From Flavobacterium sp. (GTDB taxonomy: Bacteria; Bacteroidota; Bacteroidia; Flavobacteriales; Flavobacteriaceae): a DNA stretch of 56,288 bases. A program made the position numbers and the translations under genes. Location of the stretch: NCBI RefSeq assembly GCF_024305175.1, contig NZ_JAMWYY010000017.1:1-56288 (forward strand), in the 5' to 3' direction. The notes under the pieces were generated by a model. The model made no database searches and was not told where the DNA came from. It saw nothing but the letters and a program-made list of their open reading frames with translations. Shown piece by piece: positions 18,601-27,384 of this stretch (position 1 is the stretch's first letter; every line of letters starts with the position of its first letter).

Positions 18601-21600
18601 ACCTGAATTTCATTTTCCTCCGGCCATATAGCCTCTGCCGTTCTTTCAGTCTGGCCTGTAACATTAAGCCTTATCTCTACCTCATAAAAGTTTTCGGTAA
18701 AGTCATTACCAAACCTCAGGAAGGCTTTCATTTCACCATCCAAAAGCGGGTTGGTATCGGTTGGCAGTGCCTCGGCATGTAAAAACATACGCAGCTTTTT
18801 ATACTGGCGCATATCAACATTCACATTTTTAAATACGGCACGGGCATCTCCCGGTTCAAGCCCACCGTTAGCGTCGCCGTCACCTGCATATACCCTTAAT
18901 GAAAGCGACTGCTCATTCTGGTTTATAACTGCGTTGTTGTTATAAAGCTGCTCTCTCTGCACACCCGGGGGCGATACATAAGGTATAGGCGAACGGTCAC
19001 CATTCTCCTGAATATTAAGCGCAACCACATCAAAGCCTGTATTGTCCTGGTTGTTCTGCTCATTGTTTTCATTCGGGTCAAGTGTGTTGACGTACCTTCT
19101 CCATTCGCCACGCACAAGGTCTAGTGCACCAAAACGAAGTGTTATTTCGCGCCTGAAGCCGGTAACGAACATCCTCATAAAACGAATAGCACGTATACTG
19201 CTTATACCGCCTACTGCTTCACGGTCAGGGTTTTCTATCGGAATTTTATAAAGTAACCACCTACCTTGTGCCTGGTTACCATTTGCCAGTTCAACCTGTG
19301 TAAATGGCCTTTCATCAACAAGATAATTTTGTCCTATTACCGCATTCGGCCCAATAGGCACCCTGTACCTGTAATAAGCGTCTATGGTGTTCATGGTGTT
19401 ATCCCTGTTCACATCTTCTGTATCAGGCAGGGTAGTATTACCGCGGTTAGCGTCACCCACATCTACAGGCGAGTTACCATCTGTACCATTATAGTTTTTA
19501 TATCTTGATATTACATCTCCCTGTGCATTAAGGTAAAACTGGTAGTTATCTGCAGATGGGTCATTAGCGTCAAATCCGGGGAACTTAGCGGCCTCTTCTG
19601 CATCGGTAAGGCCGTCAAAGCCTACATCCTGAACGTTACGGTTTGCCGTACTGGTATCAAAAGCATAAATAAGTGATTGTGATACAGGCACATCTCCCCA
19701 AACGCTGTTAAAAACAGGCTGGTTACCATTTGCTTCCGGCAGGCCGTTCTCATACTGTTTCCTGTTATCCTTAAGTATATCTTCCGATATTTCACCCAGG
19801 TTTATTTCAAGGGTACCCGTATTGTCAAAATCGGCTGCGCCGGGGTTACCGTCATACGGGTCAAGCATCCAGAACTGGATGTATTCTACGTTTGTCTGCT
19901 CAAAGTTGGTTGAGTTAATGGCACGCATTATACCCCCCCAGTTGGTTTCGGCTTCTGCCTCTGTAAAAGTATTACTGCCCTGCAGCAAAGGGTTAAAGTT
20001 ATAAGGACCTCTTTCCTGCGGGAAATAGGTAAGATCGAGCGTGTTTACAACACTTACCTGTCCCGGCACCACATCTGTTACCGGATAAAGCTCGTCATAA
20101 TAGATTCTCCTTGTCCTGTTAGAAGAAAGATCTGCCGGGCTAACGGGGCGCTGGTTACTATAAAAAATAGGGTCTATACTGTACCATGCCAGTTTTGCCC
20201 TTTTAAATCCGTACGAAAGGTCGTTGGTAGGAGGATTATTGTCAGGGAACATGGTTATAGGGGCGCTGGATAATGTCCATCCCTGCGCCGAACGCATATC
20301 TATAGTTGTCTGAGAACCTTCAAAGTCATCTACATATGTTGTAGCCTCACCATTAAACTGGTCTGCTTTAGATGCACCCGGTTTAAGATAGGCAACCTCT
20401 CCCCTGAAAGAGAAATTAGAAGGCACATCGGTATCAATATTAGGCAGTTTGTTAACAAGCCTTGTAAAGAAAGGCACCTCTGTGTTGTAAATAGTATTAA
20501 GCCCGAATATAGTATTGTTAACCGACTCCTGCCCATAGTTTGTTTTGGTGGTGAACGGCCTTTCGGACATATTCAGCATCGTAGCACCAACTAAAAACTT
20601 GTCGCTGAATTTATGCTCGATATTAAAACCTGCAAAACGCCTGGTCTGCTGCCCGAAAACGGCATTGTTCTCTACAGAAACTTCTATTGGCGTGTTAGAA
20701 GCAAGCAAAGAGGGGTCTTGTATATACACACGACCTATCTGGTAGTTAACTGTATAATCTACACCCTCTACCAGCACGCGCCCACCTGCAGTAACCACTA
20801 CCGAACCCTGCGGAACGTTGAATGCCCCTAAAGGAATACCATCGCCACCGCTCGATTTAAAGCGCCCTCTTAACTGGAACTTGTTCTTTTCGCTGTCCTG
20901 CAATGCATCTGCCTGTGTAGATTTATAAAGGCTCCTGTACACATATCGGAACTGGTTGGCGTTAAACCCGGACTCATCCTCATCCTCATCATAGTCTTCA
21001 ACAGAACCATCGGTAGTATCCAAAAGGTCATATAAATATTCACCAAAAGGCTCTACTGTTGTAAATATAATACGCCCATATTGTGCATCTACAGTAAGCC
21101 TCGGCACATAGTCAAAGAAACCGTCGCCGCCTTCCTGCGGGTCGTTGGTATAATTAAGCCTGTCAAGGTTAAAAACACGCAAAAGCGGCGTGTCAACCGC
21201 TTCTTCCGGCAGCGGGGCTGCAGGGTGCTGCGGCGTTCCCGGGGCAGCCGTAATGTAGTTTAGCGGAGAAGGATCTGTATATAATATATTAAACCTGAAA
21301 TCTTCCTGCTCTAATTGGTAGGCGTTGGGTATCTGGTAGATGTTTTTCATCATCAAATCCCAAACCGGCTCCTCTACATTAACAAGATTACTTTTAAGCA
21401 TCTTCAAAATAAGGCTTTGTGTTGACACAGTGCCCGGATCCTGATTTTGCTCATTGGGGTTGGTAACTACAGTGGCATCTATCCCGTCAGTACCAAATTC
21501 ACCCACCTGGTATACCTGGTCGCCAATGGTGTATTGGTAAGCAACTGCAAGTACCTCATCATTTTGCAGCCTTTGGTTTAATGATATATAACCTAACTGC

Positions 21601-23015
21601 TCATGGAAGGTAAATTCGCTTGTGGTTAGCTTACGTGCATTTTCAAGCTTAGAATAGTCACGCCCTTCATCGGCATCAAGGCCGTTTGTAAAGCTGGCAT
21701 CGCTAACTGTTACTATTTCCCTTACGGATGAGGCAAGCCACCCTGTAGTACCTATCTGTGCCGGGTCGAGCCTGTTATTGCTGTTATCCGGCGGTGAGTT
21801 AAACTGTACTGTTCCCTGCTGATTGGTAAAGAAGCCTGCCGGAGCAGAGCCATTGCTCGCAAAACCTACTGTCTCATCTGTAATATCCTGCACATCATTG
21901 CTAACAATGCTCAGCTTTGTGAGTGGGGCTTCGCCTAAATCCTGAAGGGCAATAATATTACGGGTGTTATTTTCCTGCGCGTTGATACGGTTTTGCCTGT
22001 TGGTTACCCAAACTTCTATACGGGTAATCTGTACACGTGTATCTATGTAAGGATAATTGCGCAGGGCATTATCATAGCGATTCCTGAAATACTGCGACAG
22101 GAAAAAGTGCCTGTCGTTATCATATTCAAGCGCAAAAAGCTCAAAATCCTGTATGGTACCGCCACCCTCGGCAGTTACTGTACGGGTTTGCGATTTTTGT
22201 TCTGAAAATATACCTGTAAAGGTAGTTTTACCAAATTGCAACTGTGCCTTAACACCAAAAAGGCTTTGTGCACCCCTTACCAATGAATTGGATAGCGGGA
22301 AACTCACGTTACCTACTTCTATTTTCTGGATAATGTCGTCTTCGGTGGGAGTATATTCAAGTTTGATAAGGTTCTGGAAGGCAAACGTAGATTCCGTATC
22401 ATAGTTGGCGGTAACATTTAGCCTTGTACCCACCTTACCCTGAAGGCTCATACTGATACGCTGGTCAAAATCAAACGTAAACGTACGGCGGTTACGGGGA
22501 GAAAGCTGCGGGTTATCCTGTTTGGTGAAACGTACGCCTAAATCAAGCTCTACCGAACCCTGTGGCTTAATATCAATAGTATTACTACCAAATATAGTTT
22601 CGAAAAATCTCGAGTTTACGTAATAACGCGGCAACAGGTTACGCTGTTCTTCTTCCGTACCCTTGCCATCCATCGCTCTCGATTTTTCCTGGTAATATTC
22701 GCGCATTGATTCGCGAAGCACCAGCTCTTCATACTGCTCGGGTGTCAAAATTATAGGGTAACTTATATTAAATCCGGCAAAGTCTTCGGTATAAATATAA
22801 CGGTTGGTAACAGGGTCGTAGGTATAAGCCTCAATAATACTCCTTGGGTTTGGCACTTCTACCTTACCTGTATTATAGCCTTTTATGGTATCACGTGCAG
22901 CCTCTTCCTTTTCTTCATCTACCTGGGCCTGCATTGCAAGACCAAAAAGCAAAAAAACTGCGGAAAGCGTATATTTTAGTTTAATAAAAAATTCGTTAGA
23001 GTAATCTGTTTTCAA
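15615..23015 (-). CDS. sprA: SprA, outer-membrane translocon of the type IX secretion system
   Basis: A complete 2466-residue protein, near the length known for F. johnsoniae SprA. SprA (Sov in Porphyromonas) forms a giant single-chain outer-membrane barrel through which type IX substrates, gliding adhesins included, cross. A signal peptide ends at MQAQ (about residue 31). Typical features are the DTIKGYNTGKVEVPNPRSI start, repeated N-terminal blocks, many alternating aromatic barrel strands, and a final aromatic strand (LRYNFGN). It starts 3 bases after ruvA, in the ruvA-sprA-gcvH order typical of Flavobacterium. No frameshift is seen. Confidence 0.97.
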   Translation of the reverse strand: MKTDYSNEFFIKLKYTLSAVFLLFGLAMQAQVDEEKEEAARDTIKGYNTGKVEVPNPRSIIEAYTYDPVTNRYIYTEDFAGFNISYPIILTPEQYEELVLRESMREYYQEKSRAMDGKGTEEEQRNLLPRYYVNSRFFETIFGSNTIDIKPQGSVELDLGVRFTKQDNPQLSPRNRRTFTFDFDQRISMSLQGKVGTRLNVTANYDTESTFAFQNLIKLEYTPTEDDIIQKIEVGNVSFPLSNSLVRGAQSLFGVKAQLQFGKTTFTGIFSEQKSQTRTVTAEGGGTIQDFELFALEYDNDRHFFLSQYFRNRYDNALRNYPYIDTRVQITRIEVWVTNRQNRINAQENNTRNIIALQDLGEAPLTKLSIVSNDVQDITDETVGFASNGSAPAGFFTNQQGTVQFNSPPDNSNNRLDPAQIGTTGWLASSVREIVTVSDASFTNGLDADEGRDYSKLENARKLTTSEFTFHEQLGYISLNQRLQNDEVLAVAYQYTIGDQVYQVGEFGTDGIDATVVTNPNEQNQDPGTVSTQSLILKMLKSNLVNVEEPVWDLMMKNIYQIPNAYQLEQEDFRFNILYTDPSPLNYITAAPGTPQHPAAPLPEEAVDTPLLRVFNLDRLNYTNDPQEGGDGFFDYVPRLTVDAQYGRIIFTTVEPFGEYLYDLLDTTDGSVEDYDEDEDESGFNANQFRYVYRSLYKSTQADALQDSEKNKFQLRGRFKSSGGDGIPLGAFNVPQGSVVVTAGGRVLVEGVDYTVNYQIGRVYIQDPSLLASNTPIEVSVENNAVFGQQTRRFAGFNIEHKFSDKFLVGATMLNMSERPFTTKTNYGQESVNNTIFGLNTIYNTEVPFFTRLVNKLPNIDTDVPSNFSFRGEVAYLKPGASKADQFNGEATTYVDDFEGSQTTIDMRSAQGWTLSSAPITMFPDNNPPTNDLSYGFKRAKLAWYSIDPIFYSNQRPVSPADLSSNRTRRIYYDELYPVTDVVPGQVSVVNTLDLTYFPQERGPYNFNPLLQGSNTFTEAEAETNWGGIMRAINSTNFEQTNVEYIQFWMLDPYDGNPGAADFDNTGTLEINLGEISEDILKDNRKQYENGLPEANGNQPVFNSVWGDVPVSQSLIYAFDTSTANRNVQDVGFDGLTDAEEAAKFPGFDANDPSADNYQFYLNAQGDVISRYKNYNGTDGNSPVDVGDANRGNTTLPDTEDVNRDNTMNTIDAYYRYRVPIGPNAVIGQNYLVDERPFTQVELANGNQAQGRWLLYKIPIENPDREAVGGISSIRAIRFMRMFVTGFRREITLRFGALDLVRGEWRRYVNTLDPNENNEQNNQDNTGFDVVALNIQENGDRSPIPYVSPPGVQREQLYNNNAVINQNEQSLSLRVYAGDGDANGGLEPGDARAVFKNVNVDMRQYKKLRMFLHAEALPTDTNPLLDGEMKAFLRFGNDFTENFYEVEIRLNVTGQTERTAEAIWPEENEIQVALDALTKLKIAALNGTAPTPNELGVIYAELNDLISGSDPDNRMRIGIKGNPNFGYVRTLMLGVRNGYELGEPGAKNLRGEVWFNEFRLSDMDNKGGMAAVASMDTNLADFATVSATGRMSTIGFGSVEQSPNERSREDVQQYDIVTNVNLGMLLPKKWGINVPFNYGVGEEIITPEYDPFQQDVRLEQMIDEADSEAERENLRNRAIDYTKRKSINFIGVKKERAPEQKPHVYDVENVTLSYSYNQVNHHDYEIESLLDQQVRVGADYTYAFQSKPVEPLKNVEFMKKSQYWKLLSDFNFNYLPNNISFSSNILRQYNRQQYRNVEVEGIPIDPLYRRNYFFNYNYGFNYNITKSLRFNYNVTTSNIVRNYLDEDNRPVQSYDVWHDFWNVGEANTHTQTFVFNYDLPLYKLPVFSFIKSTYTYTGTYNWQRSSEALSSIEQRNEETGQLISYDLGNTVQNNSQHKLTASFNLDSFYKYIGLVPKKPAARNAAPQAAPRPGEKITAKPQPQQSGNTFVNGLIGIVTSVKDIQVNYVENGGIFLPGYLPSIGFLGSTRPTVGFVLGSQDLDVRQEAAQNGYLTTYSEFNQSFTQVTSETLNLTSAVDLFPDFRIDLSAKKIKQDNFSEQYDLTDPDGDGIFDYNSRSPYNFGNFQISTIMIKTAFSQSDVNGSEAFDQMRENRLTIANRLAEQFYGTTDFNRYGDGQPGTPTGEFADANAGYPVGFGKNSQRVLLPSFMAAYTGQDASKVSTSAFRSVPLPNWIVKYTGLMRYKFFKDRFRRFSVQHGYTATYNVNAYTSNLEYNSNQLQPDGTLVQSQVDNGGNLFNRMIISNISLSEQFNPLIRLDFEMKNSIKVLAEIRKDRTLNMSFDNNLLTEVKGNEYTLGLGYRIKDVVINSKLADNPTNTIKSDINLKADFTLRKNETIVRYLDYDNNQLGGGQNIWSVRFTADYSFSKNLTAIFYYDHSFSKAVISTSYPLTNIRTGFTLRYNFGN

Positions 23016-23017
23016 GA

Positions 23018-23599
23018 TTATAAATGTTTTAATGCTTGTTTTATAATAGTTTCAACAGTGGATTGCGGGTTCTCTTTAACAATTTTTTCTACGGCTTTTT
23101 CTGCCATTTTTTTGTTAAAGCCCAATACCTCCAAGGCAGATAACGCTTCATCTTTATTTGTATTGTAACCTGAAACAGAAACTTCTTCTAAATCGTATAG
23201 TTTTAACACTTTATCCTTTAAGTCGAGTATAACACGCTGCGCGGTTTTAGTCCCGATTCCCTTTATAGACTGTATAGTGGCAACATCTCCTGAGCCTATA
23301 GCCTGTATAACCTGTTTTGGCTCTAAAGACGACAGCATGGTGCGAGCTGTACCCGCCCCTACACCCGATACTGATATCAGCAGCTTGAAAAGCTCCCTTT
23401 CGGCTTTTTCCATAAAGCCGAAAAGCGTATGAGCATCCTCTTTAATCTGTAAATAGGTGTACAACCTCAGGCTTTCTGAGTCGGGAAGTAACGAATAAGT
23501 GTGCAGCGAAATATTAACCTGATAGCCTACCCCGTTGCAGTCTATCACCACTTCTGTTGGTGTTTTCTCTACCAGCCTACCCTGTAGATGTGCTATCAT
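23018..23599 (-). CDS. ruvA: Holliday junction branch migration protein RuvA
   Basis: A 193-residue DNA-binding subunit that tetramerises on Holliday junctions and guides the RuvB motor. The N-terminal OB-fold start (MIAHLQGRLVEKTPTEVVID), the helix-hairpin-helix motifs (LLISVSGVGAGTA and IQSIKGIGTKTAQRVI) and the C-terminal RuvB-binding domain are present. It sits between maeB (53 bases upstream) and sprA (3 bases downstream). ruvB is about 4 kb away on the same strand. Confidence 0.97.
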   Translation of the reverse strand: MIAHLQGRLVEKTPTEVVIDCNGVGYQVNISLHTYSLLPDSESLRLYTYLQIKEDAHTLFGFMEKAERELFKLLISVSGVGAGTARTMLSSLEPKQVIQAIGSGDVATIQSIKGIGTKTAQRVILDLKDKVLKLYDLEEVSVSGYNTNKDEALSALEVLGFNKKMAEKAVEKIVKENPQSTVETIIKQALKHL

Positions 23600-23652
23600 A
23601 TCTGATTTTTAAACAATTCCCAAAAATAGTAAAATTCTTTAATCCTGAACCG

Positions 23653-25947
23653 TTATCTTGTTTTTGCTATTTTAAGGCGTTTTTCTTTCTCCTGTGCATC
23701 TACCACGGCCACGGCAGCCATGTTAACCATCTCTTCTACACTGGCGCCAAGCTGGAAAATATGCACCGGCTTATCCATACCCAGCATTATAGGGCCTATA
23801 GATACAACCTTGTTAAGTTCTTTAAGAAGTTTATATGTTATGTTAGCCGACTCCAGGTTAGGGAAAATAAGGGTATTTACCTTTTTACCCGCAAGTTTGG
23901 AGAACGGAAACTTATCCTTAAGCATATCGGGGTTCAGGGCAAAATCGGCCTGCACCTCACCATCTACAATAAGTTCAGGGTAATTTTTATGCAGGAATGC
24001 AACTGCTTCCCTAACTTTATTAGCGCTCCTGTCTGATGACGAGCCAAAGTTAGAGAAAGATACCATGGCAACAACAGGTTCCATACCAAACATACGCACT
24101 GTTCTTGCCGTCATTAAGGCAATTTTTGCAAGGTCATCGGCAGACGGGTCTGGGTTTATGGCGGTATCAGAAAGGAATATTGGCCCCCTCTTGGTCATCA
24201 TCATGTTCGTGGTAGCAATGCGTGTAACGCCGGGCGCTTTGCCTATAAGCTGCATTATCGGCTTCACTACGGCAGGATAACTGCGGGAATAGCCTGTAAC
24301 CATAGCATCGGCTTCGCCCTCGTTAACCATCATAGCGGCAAAATAGTTGCGCTCGCGCATCCACTTCTGGGCATCTAACTGGGTTAATCCCCTGCGCTGC
24401 CTTGCCTGCCAGTAGGCATCGGCATACCTGCTGCGGCGGATTTTCTCTTCATCCGTTTTAGGGTCTATAATGGTAACTTCATCTGTAAAATCTATCTCCT
24501 GCATCAGTTCCTCTATAATTTCCCTGCTGCCTAAAAGTATCGGTTTGCCTATGCCTTCTTCGTGCACTATCTGTGCCGCCTTCAGCACATCTAAATGATC
24601 AGCTTCAGCAAAAACAATACGTTTAGGGTCGGTCTTCGCACGGTTGGTAAGCAGGCGCACCATCTTGTTATCGTTACCCAAACGCTCAAGCAGTTCCTCT
24701 GTATATTTATCCCAATCGCTAATAGGGTGCATGGCTACACCGCTGTCCATTGCGGCTTTTGCCACTGCAGGCGCTACCACTGCTATGAGCCTCGGGTCAA
24801 AAGGTTTTGGTATAATGTAATCGCGTCCAAAGTTAAGCTTGGTTTCGCCATAAGCAATATTTACCTGCTCGGGCACGGGGGCTTTTGCCAGTTCGGCAAG
24901 CGCCCTTACAGCCGCCATCTTCATTTCTTCGTTAATTACCGTAGCCCTTACATCTAGCGCGCCACGAAAAATGTATGGAAAGCCCAATACATTATTAACC
25001 TGGTTAGGATGGTCGCTGCGGCCCGTTGCCATGATAATATCATCGCGGGTGGCTATGGCAAGGTTATAGTCTATCTCCGGAACCGGGTTAGCCATAGCAA
25101 AAACTATGGGGTTCGGGTTCATGGCAAGCAGCATTTCAGGGGTAAGTATATTACCTACAGAAAGCCCAAGAAAAACATCGGCGCCTTTTATGGCTTCGCC
25201 AAGTGTTACAGCCTCGCCTTCTTTAGCATATTTTTGTTGTATAGAGAGTAAATCGGTACGGCTTTTTACAAGCATACCGTCTTTATCAAACATGGTTATG
25301 TTTTCGGCCTTAACACCAAGCAGCAGGTATAGGTTGGCACAGGCAAGCGCAGCAGACCCTGCACCCGATACCACCACTTTTACATCTGCAATATTTTTCT
25401 CGGCAAGCTCTATGGCGTTTAGCAAAGCTGCCGACGATATTATTGCCGTACCGTGCTGATCGTCGTGCATTACCGGGATATTTAGCTCTTCTACCAGCCT
25501 GCGCTCAATCTCAAAAGACTCCGGCGCTTTTATATCCTCAAGGTTAATACCTCCAAATGTGGGGGCTATATTTTTTACCGTTTCTATAAACTTATCTACA
25601 TCTTTGGTATCTACCTCAATATCAAAAACATCTATATCGGCAAATATTTTAAACAGCAAGCCTTTACCCTCCATTACGGGTTTAGAGGCTTCGGGGCCAA
25701 TATCGCCCAGGCCTAAAACAGCCGTTCCGTTAGATATTACGGCAACCAGATTACCTTTGGCGGTATATTTATATACGTTATTTACATCTTTTGCAATTTC
25801 AAGGCAGGGCTCTGCAACACCCGGAGAGTAGGCAAGAGATAAATCTCTTTGGGTTGCATATTTTTTGGTTGGCACTACCTGTATTTTGCCGGGGTGGGGC
25901 TTGGCATGGTATAACAGGGCTTCGCGCCTTTTACTGTACTGATTCAT
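23653..25947 (-). CDS. maeB: NADP-dependent malic enzyme with phosphotransacetylase-like domain
   Basis: A 764-residue MaeB-type fusion. Residues 1 to about 410 are malic enzyme (oxidative decarboxylation of malate to pyruvate), with the Tyr-containing [12 protein letters not shown], the metal site [11 protein letters not shown] and a Rossmann motif [11 protein letters not shown]. From about 430 to the end is a phosphate acetyltransferase-like domain ([10 protein letters not shown] start), usually regulatory through acetyl-CoA rather than catalytic. Its own promoter precedes it, and it leads the maeB-ruvA-sprA unit. Confidence 0.96.
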   Translation of the reverse strand: MNQYSKRREALLYHAKPHPGKIQVVPTKKYATQRDLSLAYSPGVAEPCLEIAKDVNNVYKYTAKGNLVAVISNGTAVLGLGDIGPEASKPVMEGKGLLFKIFADIDVFDIEVDTKDVDKFIETVKNIAPTFGGINLEDIKAPESFEIERRLVEELNIPVMHDDQHGTAIISSAALLNAIELAEKNIADVKVVVSGAGSAALACANLYLLLGVKAENITMFDKDGMLVKSRTDLLSIQQKYAKEGEAVTLGEAIKGADVFLGLSVGNILTPEMLLAMNPNPIVFAMANPVPEIDYNLAIATRDDIIMATGRSDHPNQVNNVLGFPYIFRGALDVRATVINEEMKMAAVRALAELAKAPVPEQVNIAYGETKLNFGRDYIIPKPFDPRLIAVVAPAVAKAAMDSGVAMHPISDWDKYTEELLERLGNDNKMVRLLTNRAKTDPKRIVFAEADHLDVLKAAQIVHEEGIGKPILLGSREIIEELMQEIDFTDEVTIIDPKTDEEKIRRSRYADAYWQARQRRGLTQLDAQKWMRERNYFAAMMVNEGEADAMVTGYSRSYPAVVKPIMQLIGKAPGVTRIATTNMMMTKRGPIFLSDTAINPDPSADDLAKIALMTARTVRMFGMEPVVAMVSFSNFGSSSDRSANKVREAVAFLHKNYPELIVDGEVQADFALNPDMLKDKFPFSKLAGKKVNTLIFPNLESANITYKLLKELNKVVSIGPIMLGMDKPVHIFQLGASVEEMVNMAAVAVVDAQEKEKRLKIAKTR

Positions 25948-25970
25948 TTTTCGGTTTTTTACACGATTTA

Positions 25971-25978
25971 CAAAGGTA
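25971..25978 (-). promoter_or_regulatory. -7 box for the maeB-ruvA-sprA unit
   Basis: Minus-strand TACCTTTG matches TAnnTTTG, 24 bases before the maeB start. This probably drives sprA expression as well. No clear -33 TTG. Confidence 0.5.
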
Positions 25979-26011
25979 ACCCTATGACTGAAATTTGGAA
26001 ATTTTTAACGT

Positions 26012-26940
26012 TTATTCTTTAAGGAAGTTTATATTGCGTTTTAGCCCTTCAAATTTGGTGCGTTTTACGGCTGAGTTTTTAAACACTTTGCGGAAGGTAT
26101 CTTCTGTAATTTCTTCCCAGTCTTTTTTGGTCATGGAAAGTAAATCAGGGTGCGGATTAAAAAGCGGTTCGCGGTGCGGTTTGCTGAAACGGTTCCACGG
26201 ACATACATCCTGGCACACATCGCACCCGAAAGCCCAGTTGTCAAAACTACCCTTAAGCTCATTGGGCAGGTTGTCTTTTAACTCTATCGTAAAATAAGAA
26301 ATGCATTTGCTGCCGTCAACAACATAAGGCTCTATTATGGCCTGCGTGGGACAGGCATCAAGACAGGCGGTGCAGCTTCCGCAATGGTCGGTTACCGGAG
26401 TATCATACTCCAGCTCTATATCTACTATCAGTTCGGCAATAAAAAAGAATGAGCCCACCTGCTTGCTGAGCAGGTTACTGTTTTTGCCAATCCAGCCCAG
26501 CCCGCTTTTTGCCGCCCATGCCTTATCTAAAACGGGAGCACTATCTACAAATGCCCTGCCTCCTACTTCTCCTATATGTTCCTGAATGGAATGCAGCAGT
26601 TCTTTCAGTTTTGATTTTATTACAAAATGGTAGTCCTGCCCGTAGGCATATTTAGATATTTTATAGGTATTGTCAACCTGGGTTTCTTCGGGGTAATAGT
26701 TAAGCAGTAATGATATAACGCTTTTAGCTCCGTCTACCAATAATGTCGGGTCAAGGCGTTTATCAAAGTGATTTTCCATATACTGCATCTGCCCGTGGCG
26801 GCCTTCGTTAAGCCATTTTTCGAGGCGCGGCGCTTCTTCTTCCAGAAATCCGGCTCTTGATATACCACATGACAAAAATCCGAGGCGTTTGGCTACGGAT
26901 TTTATGAAGGAAGAATATTTTGATTTATGATTTATGATTT
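26012..26940 (-). CDS. queG: Epoxyqueuosine reductase, start codon unclear
   Basis: A cobalamin- and iron-sulfur-dependent enzyme for the last step of queuosine synthesis in tRNA. Two 4Fe-4S clusters are seen: [12 protein letters not shown] and CDVCQDVCP. The first acceptable start is a TTG at 26875 (about 287 residues), but the open frame continues upstream to a TAA at 26939-26941 and encodes [15 protein letters not shown], which fits the first helix of flavobacterial QueG. That upstream part has no ATG, GTG or TTG, because a 7-bp repeat array begins where the start should be. The listed end includes this extension; the true start could be the TTG, an ATA/ATC codon, or lost. Confidence 0.85.
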
Positions 26941-26976
26941 ATGATTTATGATTTATGATTTATGATTTATGATTTA
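26921..26976. repeat. Eight perfect copies of the 7-bp repeat TGATTTA
   Basis: Fifty-six bases of uninterrupted TGATTTA units between the four-helix-bundle gene and queG. Because 7 is not a multiple of 3, every frame meets a TAA every 21 bases on the minus strand, so nothing can be translated through the array. Its last unit merges with the 5' coding end of queG. Confidence 0.97.
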
Positions 26977-26992
26977 TTATTACCAATAATTT

Positions 26993-27349
26993 CTAACCGG
27001 AAGAACTTTTTATAGTCTTTAATGAACTTACAAAAATAGCGGTTAGTTCATTGCCTTCATTCCAAACCTCCTGTACAGTCGCCTTATCAAGCCACTTCTT
27101 TTCTAAAATTATTTCAAGCCAAAATAAAGTTTCGTCAGCCTCTTCAGTCACAATGGTAAGCTTTGCTATAAATTCTTTATTACTTCTTGCACGGCATACA
27201 GCCCTGTAATTTGCACCTACAGATGTACCGCTTCTGATAAGTTGATTCGATATTATCCTTGTGGCAACTGTATTTGGCAACTTTTCTACCAAAGAAATTA
27301 TTGCTAAAGAGTATTGCTTAGTACGATGTTTAAGTTGCTCTGAAGTCAT
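26993..27349 (-). CDS. Four-helix-bundle protein of the 23S rRNA intervening-sequence type
   Basis: A 118-residue all-helical protein with the family hallmark IRSGTSVGANYRAVCRARSNKEF and KLTIVTEEADETLFWLE. Homologues are encoded in intervening sequences in 23S rRNA of some bacteria and as stand-alone genes in Bacteroidota; the fold is shared with the Avd accessory protein of diversity-generating retroelements. Molecular function is not established. It sits alone between ruvB and queG, with short AT-rich direct repeats on its upstream side and a long tandem repeat downstream, and the two flanks contain inverted copies of each other. Confidence 0.93.
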   Translation of the reverse strand: MTSEQLKHRTKQYSLAIISLVEKLPNTVATRIISNQLIRSGTSVGANYRAVCRARSNKEFIAKLTIVTEEADETLFWLEIILEKKWLDKATVQEVWNEGNELTAIFVSSLKTIKSSSG

Positions 27350-27374
27350 TTCAATCTTAATTCTTCAATCTTAA
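27350..27374. repeat. Two direct copies of TTCAATCTTAA
   Basis: The 11-bp sequence occurs at 27350-27360 and 27364-27374 (14-bp period), immediately upstream of the four-helix-bundle start on the minus strand. Confidence 0.85.
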
Positions 27375-27383
27375 ATCATAAAT
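27372..27383. repeat. Inverted copy of the 7-bp-repeat sequence on the far side of the cassette
   Basis: TAAATCATAAAT is the exact reverse complement of ATTTATGATTTA, which is contained many times in the array at 26921-26976. The two arms enclose the four-helix-bundle gene, so a transcript could fold back with the gene in the loop. Confidence 0.8.
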
Positions 27384-27384
27384 T

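Noticed and set aside
18213..18782. A 189-codon open frame on the + strand opposite sprA
   Set aside because: It is antisense to a conserved SprA region, has no protein-like motifs and no promoter; the other frames opposite sprA are the same kind of shadow.
26921..26976. The tandem TGATTTA array as a CRISPR array
   Set aside because: Units are 7 bp and directly adjacent with no spacers, and no cas genes are present.
26921..26976. The 7-bp array as a classical phase-variation switch that changes the queG frame
   Set aside because: There is no start codon upstream of the array, and all three frames through it contain stops, so copy-number change cannot switch a frame on; it could only act on transcription.
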